Origin: Amanita rubescens
Taxonomy: Eukaryota > Basidiomycota > Agaricomycetes > Agaricales > Amanitaceae
Assembly (NCBI GenBank): GCA_015039365.1
Contig: WION01000068.1
Coordinates: forward strand, 62,001 to 126,000
DNA length: 64,000 bases
Reading direction: 5' to 3'
In this document: positions 10,083 through 18,396 of the stretch, in pieces
Layout: each line of letters starts with the position of its first letter
Position numbering within the stretch: the stretch's first letter is position 1
Notes under the pieces: generated by a model
What the model was told of the DNA's origin: nothing
Database searches by the model: none
What the model saw: the letters and a program-made list of their open reading frames with translations, nothing else
Position numbers and translations under genes: made by a program

Positions 10083-10256
10083 ATTGGAACGAACGAGGGC
10101 CAGGAGGTATTCCCGAGGACGCGGTGTCAAACGGATGGACGGGGAGGACTCGATGGTAAGTCAGAGTTCGTTGTAACTCTCCGTTTTTTAGGCTCGGACG
10201 AATCTAATACGACTCGCCACGAGTTTCTTCCCTTTTTACAAAAGGAAGGGTTATAA
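10083..10256 (+). pseudogene. Last exon of the plus-strand HRE gene (3' of the Gypsy-A insertion)
   Basis: 58 codons including the TAA at 10254-10256, in frame with 1341-1591 once the insertion and one target copy are removed. The end reads RHEFLPFLQKEGL. It converges on the giant minus-strand frame that ends at 10411. The intergenic stretch 10257-10410 holds an 8-bp perfect hairpin (10265-10272 with 10278-10285) that could act in transcript ending, and a GTGAGT...CTGAT...CAG intron-like unit near 10311-10372 that is also present in HRE-2. Confidence 0.5.
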
Positions 10257-10410
10257 TTAAGCATGGAGACTCTCAGGGAGTCTCCTTCCGAGTAATTTGA
10301 TTAAGTAGGTGAGTTGTAAGTTCATAACTTGATAGCATTCATTTTGCTGATATATATTTTCATAAATTACAGATTTACATGTGTGGAGGGCTCGAGATTA
10401 GCCCTCCGAA

Positions 10411-13400
10411 TCAATTCGCAATTGCCACAAGAGGCCGAGCGACGAACGAGACGAGGGAACGGCGATAACGTGAAGATATCGCGGGAACGCTCGTGAATCG
10501 GGAGATGACATCTGACAGTCGTCGCGGTCTCAGGTGGTTGATGCGAAGAAGATTGGACGGTATGGGCAGTATTTGTACTGCCCGATATAAGGGTGAGTGT
10601 TCGTCACCCGTATTGATTGTCTTACTGACGACGAAGTAGCTTTCAAGTCGTCTCCGGTTGACCGCTACGTTGGGCGGTTTACAGCGGGCGCGCCAAATGC
10701 GTTCAACGCACGCAGAACCAGGAGTTTCTGCCCACCACGAAAGCTCAGGCGGAAGTGAGGGTAGCGAGTTCGTTGTGGCCTTGACGTCGACATAGGCATA
10801 AGGAGAGGCTGAAGTGGGAGACTCGTCGTCCTCGATGTACTCGTGGATGATTGTGTACTCCGTCTCTTCGGTCTCGTGATTGCGGATCGCGTGGAAGGTA
10901 ATGACACTGAGGACCCGCGTCATTCTCGACAACATGTCAAGACTACAGCCAGGGGCAAGAACGACAGCTTGGCAGGTGTGTTTGGGTATATGTGGTATGA
11001 GTACTACCATGGGCCGAGGTGAGTACTGGCTCGTACTCAAGCCGAAATTGGCATTAACGATATCCATAGGACGTCGTTGGGAGCTTCCGAGTCCTGAGAC
11101 AGGAAGCTCCGAGGGCTTTTGTTGGAGCTGGTCGACACTCAGCTGAAGGAACAGGGGAACCAGCTTGAAATCGGCTGGTATAGGTGAACGCGGCAGAGGG
11201 ACCACAGGAGAATCAGTTGAGTACCAAATTGTACTCGTTTTCACGTTGTTGATAGCGCATAGGTCGCGCTGTCTAGTTACTGCTCCATTGGATTGCCGTG
11301 AAGCATCTTGAGGGGATGAGGGGCCGGATTGCAGAGTTCTCCCGGTCTTGGATAAGATGGGGGAAGGCTCGTTGCTTTCGGCTTTTGATTCAGGTGAGCG
11401 TAAGATTGCGCTCTCCGGGTTGATTGATGTATTGACGACATCACAGGAACGTCGTCGGGATGTAAGAAGCCAGTCGAGATTAAGACTCGGCTGTGTGAAT
11501 GGATGGACCAGCCGATGCAAGTCAAGCAAGCCTGGTCTCGGCTGGAACGGTGGAGAGGCCTGCGTAGGGTAGGCGGACGCAGACGAATAGAACGGCGTGT
11601 GGGCCGTGTTGGGTACAGGTGAGTGTGGATTCACACTCATTCCGTTATTATTGACAGCAGGCTGATCTAGCTGTCGTATTCCTGTTTCGTCGGACAGTTC
11701 GCGGGTATAAAGGGCTTCTTCGACAAGCTCTTTGTCGTTAACGGCCTTAACGTGCCGTTCTGAGCAACTTTCCCGTACATTGTCAGTGGGAACGTTGCAC
11801 GCAAGTTTGGGACACTGCGAGATGGAATCCGAATATCTTGAAAGGGAGAGCTCGTTGGCTCTCCGGATCTCGGGCTGTTGAAGAGCAGCTTCGGATCGTA
11901 TAGGAGAAGGCTCCAAACCTTCGGGTTCAGGTGAGCGTACAGTTACGCTCGTTTCTGTCTCTTTATTGACGACTCGTGTGTTCAGTCGTCTAGAATCGGA
12001 TTCGGGCTCAACAACCTTGTCAGGTGGACCTTTGGGGCTTCGACAAACGGATTCGTTACAGGTGAGGGAGCGTCGATTCATACGCTCCCGAATATATGCA
12101 GCAGCTCTCGCGAGCTGTCCTCCTTCATTCCTCGAAGGAGTTAAGGTATGTTGTGACTGTCTTCGAGCAGTCCCGGGATAAGGTGAGTGTAGTTGTTCAC
12201 TCGCCGATGATTTCTTATTGACGACATTTAGGATATGTCGTCTGGGTACCACCTCAACAGGTGGTGAAGGCTCGTCCGAAGATGGACGAGCGGATGTTGT
12301 TGGTGCAGAGCGGATGTATGAGGGAACGGAAGCGGAGAGTAGCAGCGTGGAAGCTGCTGTTGCAAGTTTAGGTGCGTCATCTTCACTTCTATTGATCTTA
12401 TTATTAACGATGGCATCGCAGATCCGCCGTTTCTCCCCCATTTCATTCGAAAATGAAGTAGTTTGGGTTTGTGCGCCAGCGAGTGTTTGGGATTGATTAG
12501 AGCACTCGACGGAGCGCTCACAGATTCCGGAGGACTGAGATAGTCCTCCCTTGGTTTCAACAATTTGTGAGGCTTCTCCCGCAACGGGAGAAGATGAAAT
12601 TTCACCAATCAGTGTTGAAGTAGATCCATTGGAGACCCGAGAGAGGGTCTCCGTCAAACGGTGTGTAGTATTACTATTTACTACATGATTCGTACTTACG
12701 ACGCTCGATGCGTGTCGTTTCGAGATTACAGGGAAAGGTGGCGAAGCCTTGTCATTGGAAGGACGAGTAGGAGGAGCCCGAGTTGAGGATACAATGACGG
12801 GCGAGGGTTTCGACAGCAAGGAGGCTGTCTTGGGCGCAGGTAGGTGCTTAACTGCACTCGTTCCTTTCGTAGGGTTGACTTCTGCCTTTCCAACAGGTGG
12901 CTTCTCGACGTTCCGACGTTTCGGAAGGGGAGCCGAGATAATTCGGCCAGAAGACTTGATGCCGATACGGGAGTTTCCCTTTGGGGACTCTCTGTTATTG
13001 AGAACGGTCTGCTTAGACTGTTCTCGAGCCTTGGCGGGTACACTGGGCGAAGGCCGGGAGATGGGCAAAGCCTTCTCCGGGGCAGGCTTGACGGATACAG
13101 GTCTTCGAGCCTGTGTGGGCTTGTGAGGAATATTCGGGGGACTCTTAATGAGTCCCGGGGTTTCAGGATGACTGTCCGACTTCGCAGAGCTTGGACATGC
13201 TTCAGAACGAGCCAGTTGAACTCGTTTGAGCGTATTTCGAGTCTCGGGAGTCGAGACTCTCTTAATGGCTTCTTCCATTGCTTGCGGATGTACTTCTTCA
13301 AGAGAAGATTGTCGTGAAGGGCCAGGATGGATAGGAATGGCGATAGGAGTGAATACTGGCAGAGTAGAGGCTGCCGAAGTTTCAGGTATGGGGTTTTCAT

Positions 13401-15555
13401 TATTTTCTTTTTGTTTACTAATAACGGCGTCTAGCGTACGCCGTTTCTCCCCCGTTTCATCAAAGGACAAAGGGGAGATGACTGGCTCGTTGGCAAGTCG
13501 TCCAGATTGGATGGAATGCTCTTCGGAGCGTTCCGGGATGTTTTCGGGAAGTCTGCAAGGACTTCCGAGTGTTTCCATAGCTCGATTGAGCTGTTCTGGT
13601 CCTCCTGTGCTGAGACCAGATGGTGTTTTACCAAACGGCCGGTTGGCGGTTGGTAACGATGCTCCAGAACGAGCATCTGACCTTAGGTGAGCTTTTCTGC
13701 TCACTACTTGTTTTGTACTAACGACGTTAGGCGTACGCCGTTTAGAAACATTCGAAAGGGACAGCTTAGGCTCGTTCATGAGCCGGTTTGAAGGGATGGC
13801 CCGTAAAGAGGAGACGGGCATGAGATTAGATAGCGTGAGGGCTGTCTCGGTCGAAGGTGCGTGTTCTGACATGTAGGCTTGTTCCTTTGTGCTAACGATT
13901 GTGTTTTCCCTTTGAGGTATCAGCCTGGACGCGACTTCTGAACAAGGAACGCGTAAAATAGTGGCGGGGACAACTCGAGCCTTGGCCGGCTTTTCGACAG
14001 GTACAGAAGATTTGGCTAGTTGTCGACCTTCAACACACGTAGCGGGCTTCGACGAAGTACAGGAGACAGTCGTTGCTGTCTCCGTTGATGATTCTGAAGG
14101 GGACTTCCAATGGAAGTCAGCTTTACGGGCTTTGGACAGCTCGTTGTCCGTTAGGGAGCTCCGGGAGTTCCGTTGGAGTTCCCGAGGTATAGAGACGGAG
14201 CCCGGCTTCAACGAGCTCGGACGTGTTTGGGAACGAGTCATTTGAACTCGTTCCAATGCGTTTCGAGACTCAGAAGTCGAGTCTCTCTTTTCAGCTTCAT
14301 ACATGACTCGTGGAGAATCGTGTTTCACGGGAATGGTTGAAGGAGAGGTTTTGGGCGTATCACGCACGATAGGGATAGGCGAGGAGATGGGAACGGAGTC
14401 CGGCAGCTTGAGGGCTGCTGAGACGGTTTCAGGCGAGTCTTGTTCCTCGTCTTTTGCGTGTATACTAACGACGGAGTTGCAGACCCGTCGTTCCTCCCCA
14501 ATTTCATCCGAAAGGGAGGGAATTTGAACTTGCGCATCAGCGAATCCAAGTATCGACGTGGAGCGCTCAATTACGCGCTCCTTCGGCATTTCGGGAAGCG
14601 TACTAAGCGCACTTCCCTCCGGTTCAAATAACATATCTGACGGCGGTTGGGGATGATTCACGGACGACTCGGAGGTTCTAGGAACCTCCTGTTTCACTCG
14701 AGGTGTGAAATCAGCCTTGGGACGCGTCGTGTCGCGTGATATCGCACACGAGCTTAAGTTTATGTTATAGGGCAAACTGAACTCATGTTCGCCCGAATTA
14801 ATAGGCGTATAAGTCTTAGGGAACATATTGGAGACTCTTGAACGAGTCTCCGAAGTTTGTTGCGTAGCGTTCATATTGTTCACTACTAGTACATGACTTG
14901 AATCTACCAAGCTCGACGCGTGCCGTTTTGGGGAAGGAGTCTGAGCCGACATTCCTTCCGTCTTACTAGCGTGTGCGCCGAGACTGAGAGAATGTTGGGA
15001 GATGGATAATACCATCTCCGAAGTGGACTTAGTTGTGGGATAAGTTGCGGGTTTTCGAGCTGGCGTAAGCTCGTAGGCAGCGGCCAAGGGACTTGTCTTG
15101 AGTCCTGGGAGAGTAGGGAACATGTCCGGCTCTGTAGCAGAGCGCGTCGGACTTCCTTCAGAACGAGCTGGGGGTCGAGTTCGTTCTGGCGTGATGAGCC
15201 AAGTCTCGTGAGCTGAGACTCTTAAGTTGGCTGTGATGGATGTTCGTGGGCAGGTTCCTTCGTAGGAAGCGGACTGTAGTGGGTCGGGACGGATGGGAGC
15301 GTAAGCGTAATAAATCGGCGTTGTCGTCTTTTCGAGTTTGCTTTCTATCTGGCGTATAAGTTCTTTGCAGAGCTTGTCTTGCCTTTCCGTGTGATCCAAC
15401 CATCTAGCCAAGGTGCTCGGGGCGATGTTTGGCAGTGCGCGTCCGAGTTTGCGTGAATTATGAGAAGGGCCCGTGGGGTCCTTGTTCCGAGGGCTTGTTT
15501 TCCTCGGGATGTTCAAGCGTGGAGGCTCCGAGTATCGGGAGCCTCCGAGGGTCAT
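10411..15555 (-). CDS. Giant intronless 1714-codon frame of HRE-1, low-complexity Ser/Pro/Thr/Glu/Arg protein
   Basis: A single uninterrupted frame starts at ATG 15555 (MTLGGSR). I recognise no catalytic domain. The sequence looks disordered and contains many diverged internal repeats with the pattern R-R-x3/4-[ND]-[VI]-V-[NS], followed 8-14 residues later by S-P-x-P, and blocks like GEKRRICDAIV. The C-terminal part (TEETEYTIIHE, LPPELSWWAETPGS) is the most conserved with HRE-2, as are the first 20 residues (GGSR...PP...IPR.T.PR). A frame this long is very unlikely by chance, and its homologue in HRE-2 is open apart from one frameshift, so I favour real coding. In one aligned 34-codon stretch third positions vary most, but a neighbouring stretch does not show this. 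The function is unknown; scaffold-like or nucleic-acid binding is only a guess. Confidence 0.65.
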   Translation of the reverse strand: MTLGGSRYSEPPRLNIPRKTSPRNKDPTGPSHNSRKLGRALPNIAPSTLARWLDHTERQDKLCKELIRQIESKLEKTTTPIYYAYAPIRPDPLQSASYEGTCPRTSITANLRVSAHETWLITPERTRPPARSEGSPTRSATEPDMFPTLPGLKTSPLAAAYELTPARKPATYPTTKSTSEMVLSISQHSLSLGAHASKTEGMSAQTPSPKRHASSLVDSSHVLVVNNMNATQQTSETRSRVSNMFPKTYTPINSGEHEFSLPYNINLSSCAISRDTTRPKADFTPRVKQEVPRTSESSVNHPQPPSDMLFEPEGSALSTLPEMPKERVIERSTSILGFADAQVQIPSLSDEIGEERRVCNSVVSIHAKDEEQDSPETVSAALKLPDSVPISSPIPIVRDTPKTSPSTIPVKHDSPRVMYEAEKRDSTSESRNALERVQMTRSQTRPSSLKPGSVSIPRELQRNSRSSLTDNELSKARKADFHWKSPSESSTETATTVSCTSSKPATCVEGRQLAKSSVPVEKPAKARVVPATILRVPCSEVASRLIPQRENTIVSTKEQAYMSEHAPSTETALTLSNLMPVSSLRAIPSNRLMNEPKLSLSNVSKRRTPNVVSTKQVVSRKAHLRSDARSGASLPTANRPFGKTPSGLSTGGPEQLNRAMETLGSPCRLPENIPERSEEHSIQSGRLANEPVISPLSFDETGEKRRTLDAVISKQKENNENPIPETSAASTLPVFTPIAIPIHPGPSRQSSLEEVHPQAMEEAIKRVSTPETRNTLKRVQLARSEACPSSAKSDSHPETPGLIKSPPNIPHKPTQARRPVSVKPAPEKALPISRPSPSVPAKAREQSKQTVLNNRESPKGNSRIGIKSSGRIISAPLPKRRNVEKPPVGKAEVNPTKGTSAVKHLPAPKTASLLSKPSPVIVSSTRAPPTRPSNDKASPPFPVISKRHASSVVSTNHVVNSNTTHRLTETLSRVSNGSTSTLIGEISSSPVAGEASQIVETKGGLSQSSGICERSVECSNQSQTLAGAQTQTTSFSNEMGEKRRICDAIVNNKINRSEDDAPKLATAASTLLLSASVPSYIRSAPTTSARPSSDEPSPPVEVVPRRHILNVVNKKSSASEQLHSPYPGTARRQSQHTLTPSRNEGGQLARAAAYIRERMNRRSLTCNESVCRSPKGPPDKVVEPESDSRRLNTRVVNKETETSVTVRSPEPEGLEPSPIRSEAALQQPEIRRANELSLSRYSDSISQCPKLACNVPTDNVRESCSERHVKAVNDKELVEEALYTRELSDETGIRQLDQPAVNNNGMSVNPHSPVPNTAHTPFYSSASAYPTQASPPFQPRPGLLDLHRLVHPFTQPSLNLDWLLTSRRRSCDVVNTSINPESAILRSPESKAESNEPSPILSKTGRTLQSGPSSPQDASRQSNGAVTRQRDLCAINNVKTSTIWYSTDSPVVPLPRSPIPADFKLVPLFLQLSVDQLQQKPSELPVSGLGSSQRRPMDIVNANFGLSTSQYSPRPMVVLIPHIPKHTCQAVVLAPGCSLDMLSRMTRVLSVITFHAIRNHETEETEYTIIHEYIEDDESPTSASPYAYVDVKATTNSLPSLPPELSWWAETPGSACVERIWRARCKPPNVAVNRRRLESYFVVSKTINTGDEHSPLYRAVQILPIPSNLLRINHLRPRRLSDVISRFTSVPAISSRYRRSLVSFVARPLVAIAN

Positions 15556-16150
15556 ATGGATAGCTTCGGGTTCGCTCTAGGTGGTTATAGAACGAGTAGC
15601 TTATTCGTAGAATTGAAATAGCTTGGACAATGTCACAAGCGTCGTTTCGGGTTTCTGGAGTCCGGAACGCGAGATGGAGGTTCTAGAGAACCTCCAGGGG
15701 GTATTGGGGTGGTTGTATAACACTTTCCTGGTGTTGTAGAAGGTAGATGGTTTTTCGAGAGAGAGATTTCTGGTTGAAATCTTCCAAATGGGAAGATTGG
15801 CACAGTACACTTGTGAAAGTGCAAAAAAGTGTAACGTTCTTACTGAAAGGAACCTAATAAGGTTCCAACTTAATCACCCCTTGCGTCTTGCACTGAATCA
15901 ACGTGTATATGTGATACCGTGCAGTGTACGCGAGTGGGGTAAAGTAAGGTGTAAGATGATGTGTCACAAAGTGTGACAACCTACTATATATGTACCATAA
16001 CATAACTATCTACGAGAATAGGGGAAATCTATCTACAAGGGAGTTAATGGATAACTCCCATCCTTGTATTCGGAGATCCCAAGGGGATCTCCCATCTTGA
16101 TGAAGGTCTTGATGAATATGTACGAGAGCTACATAGTAGCCCCGTTACAG
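15556..16150 (-). promoter_or_regulatory. 5' region of the giant HRE-1 gene and right terminus of the element
   Basis: On the minus strand the element starts CTGTAACGGGG at 16150. It passes a 9-bp hairpin (16072-16080 with 16084-16092) and a TATA-like TATATAT at 15985-15991, then a run CACTTTTTTGCAC, before the ATG at 15555. HRE-2 has the same order: terminus, GGAGATCC hairpin, TATA at 40595-40600, CACTTTTTTGCAC, then ATG. The shared layout supports a promoter in the terminal 600 bp. Confidence 0.5.
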
Positions 16151-16737
16151 GACACCCCTTCATTTCAGCAAACTCCTTTGCAGTTGTAGGACAATCCGCC
16201 TTGGAAAGCTTCGTATTGGGATCCATAGGCGTAGTGCGCGGCTTGATATCTTCAAAACCGTACCGACAGAGCATAGCTTTGATATAGGCTGACTGGGATA
16301 ACGAGATGGTACGTCTTTCACGATTGCGTTTGACTTCAAAACCGAGTATCCAATGAATCTCTCCCAGATCCGTGATACGAAAGTCTTTCGCAATCTCCTC
16401 TTTGACATGCTTCACCAATTCAACACTCGAAGTCACAATAGTCAAATCGTCAACATGCGCAACAATGACAATCAACTCCGTGTCGGTTCGCCGATAGAAA
16501 AAAGCATGGTCCACCTCACATCTAACCATCCCCAACCTTTTCTTCAACACTCCGCTCAACTTCATGTACCAATGACAGGCTGACTGCCTCAAGCCATAGA
16601 GAGGTCTCTTCAACTCGAGAACCTGCTTGGGTTTGTCTGTCATATCGACTCCAGGCGGCAAACGCATGTAGATGGTCTCTCTTTCCTCGAAATCACCATT
16701 CAAGAACGCATTCTTCACATTGATTTGGTGAATTTCA
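16151..16737 (-). pseudogene. pol: Copia-1 RT, C-terminal part, cut by HRE-1
   Basis: Encodes the RT thumb side: NVKNAFLNGDF, PLYGLRQSA, and HVDDL as the catalytic box where YVDD is usual, then QSAYIKAML and TTPMDPNTKLS. It ends in EFAEMKG, just before the conserved block that normally leads to RNase H, at the HRE-1 junction. It joins the upstream part across the MITE at 16738-17527. Confidence 0.88.
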
Positions 16738-17527
16738 TAGTGTTTGGAGGTTCAGTTATGTAACCGCAATTAACCGTAACTTAACTGAACCTAACTGCTT
16801 GACCAGTTAATTATCAGTTAAGGTTAGGCCCTTTCCCTAACCTTAACCGGACCGGTTATGACCGGTTATGACCGGTTAAATTATGTAATCTTGTAGAGCT
16901 GGTCCTTAGCTTCATTTTGAGCCCTTATTCATGTAATTTGGCCCAGTGGTTCATGAGATATGAAGTATTTTGTGAAGGGATGTCAAATTATTGTGTTTCC
17001 CATTAGCAATGTGGTCCATGACATGCAAAAAGCAATATACAATTAGTTTCTCATGTTCAATCTGCTAGCTATTTCCCTCACCACACTCAGAAACATAGTT
17101 CTCTGGGATGCTAATGAGGAGCAAAGTTTTGCATGGCTGTCATGAGGCTCTAATTTGTATGCAATTTTCATTATGTTTATCATTCTGTATTGGACAATAT
17201 ACTTCTGACTTAGGCTGTTGGCATTTGGGACTTGTTTCTGACTTATGTTGATCAGTTATGAGCATCATAGACAACATTGCTAATGGGAAACCAATCATCT
17301 TGACATCACTCACAAAACACTTCATATCTCATGAACCACTGGTCCAAATTACATGAATAAGGGCTCAAAATGATGCTAATAACCTGCTCTACCAGATTAC
17401 ATAATTTTAATCGGTTATAACCGGTCCAGTTAAGGTTAAGAAAATTCTGGGTCATCAGTTAATTGATCAGTTACAGTTAATCAATTTTGGGGCAATTAAC
17501 CAGACTTAACCTAACCTCACAACACTA
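16738..17527. mobile_element. hAT-like MITE (790 bp) inside Copia-1 RT
   Basis: Both ends start TAGTGTT (left TAGTGTTTGGAGG, right arm reversed TAGTGTTGTGAGG). An 8-bp target duplication GAATTTCA lies at 16730-16737 and 17528-17535. Removing the element and one duplication restores the copia RT frame between the residues DYEI and HQINVKNAF. Long subterminal inverted repeats run inward for about 250-300 bp, with repeated ACCGGTTATG-type motifs. It encodes no protein, so it is non-autonomous; 8-bp duplications and this terminus fit the hAT superfamily. Confidence 0.9.
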
Positions 17528-18396
17528 GAATTTCATAATCCCGTCGAGCAGCCTTGGCTAACATCACTCTAGTCGCAGCCATCTTCACAACAGGTGCGAA
17601 AGTATCAAAGAAATCGACTCTGGGAACCTGAGAAAAGCCTTGAGCGACCAATCTCGCTTTATAATGAACAATGTTGCCTGCCACATCATATTTGATATGG
17701 AAAACCCATCGACAGCCGACTATATTCACGCCGCTTGGTGCAGGTACGATCTTCCATGTATCATGAGCTTCCAACGCCTGAAGTTCCTCCTCCATAGCCT
17801 CTTTCCACCTCGGCCAATCAGGGCTTCTTTTCGCCTCAGCTAACAAGTTAGGCACCAGTCCGCTTCCCTCATCCATCTCCGTCGCCATCACCAACCCACT
17901 GATTGGCTCATGTAGCTCAGGCTTCAAGGACTCCAGATTCTCGGGTAAGTCATCCGGTACTCTGATCCCCGTTGGGACAGTCTGTCCATGTAAACCTGTA
18001 GTGAACTCGCCGGATTTCAGGTCCTGAATGTATTGGCTAGGCTTCTTGTTCTGCATAGAACGTCAGAGTTCAGGCAGGGTCGGATTGACAGGTGGGTTTA
18101 CTTTGACATTCGTCATTTCGGCATTTACGCTTTGGGTATCATCCGCAGCTTCTTCAACCCTTGTTTCTTGGTCAACGTCCACATCAGAACTCTGTTCCTC
18201 ACTCCCCCTGACGTCGGGCTCTATCAAGTCAAAGACTTCTGGCAACCTTGAGAAGCCGACATTCCTCTCGACACCGACACAGCATTTTGTAGGATAATAT
18301 ATCCTATGACCCTTGCTTGCCATATCATAGCCCACCCAACGACCTTCCTTCACTCTCGGAGCAAGTTTTCCACCAGAGGTGTCGTGAACCCATACC
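17528..18396 (-). pseudogene. pol: Copia-1 RT, N-terminal part, with a frameshift and a TGA
   Basis: Begins after a frameshift near 18397-18420 relative to the gag-integrase frame (HDTSGGKLAPRVKEGRWVGY). It carries a TGA at about 18060 between LTLPEL-like and MQNKKPSQYIQDL sequence, then the start of RT (DTWKIVPAPSG, WVFHIKYD, ARLVAQGFSQ). It continues beyond the MITE. The breaks make the polyprotein non-functional. Confidence 0.85.

Larger units (their letters stand above)
1..16150. mobile_element. HRE-1, unclassified hairpin-rich element (left end outside window, interrupted by Gypsy-A)
   Basis: This GC-rich block is distinct from the AT-rich DNA elsewhere. It continues on both sides of Gypsy-A (1-1591 and 10079-16150) and carries a long minus-strand reading frame plus plus-strand exon/intron signals. 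Its right end is sharp: 5'-CTGTAACGG on the minus strand abuts the Copia-1 pol reading frame at 16150/16151. A second copy at 35190-40717 ends in CTGTAAGG in unrelated DNA, which is the main evidence that it is mobile. Short stem-loops occur every few tens of bases throughout. I see no LTRs, no transposase signature and no reverse transcriptase motif in the visible part. The left end and target duplication lie outside the window. The class is unknown. Confidence 0.6.

Noticed and set aside
10411..16150. HRE-1 as an LTR retrotransposon, because its end reads TGTAAC and has a TATA box
   Set aside because: The left regions of HRE-2 (35190-35600) do not match the right-end region (40296-40717), and no gag or RT motif is present.
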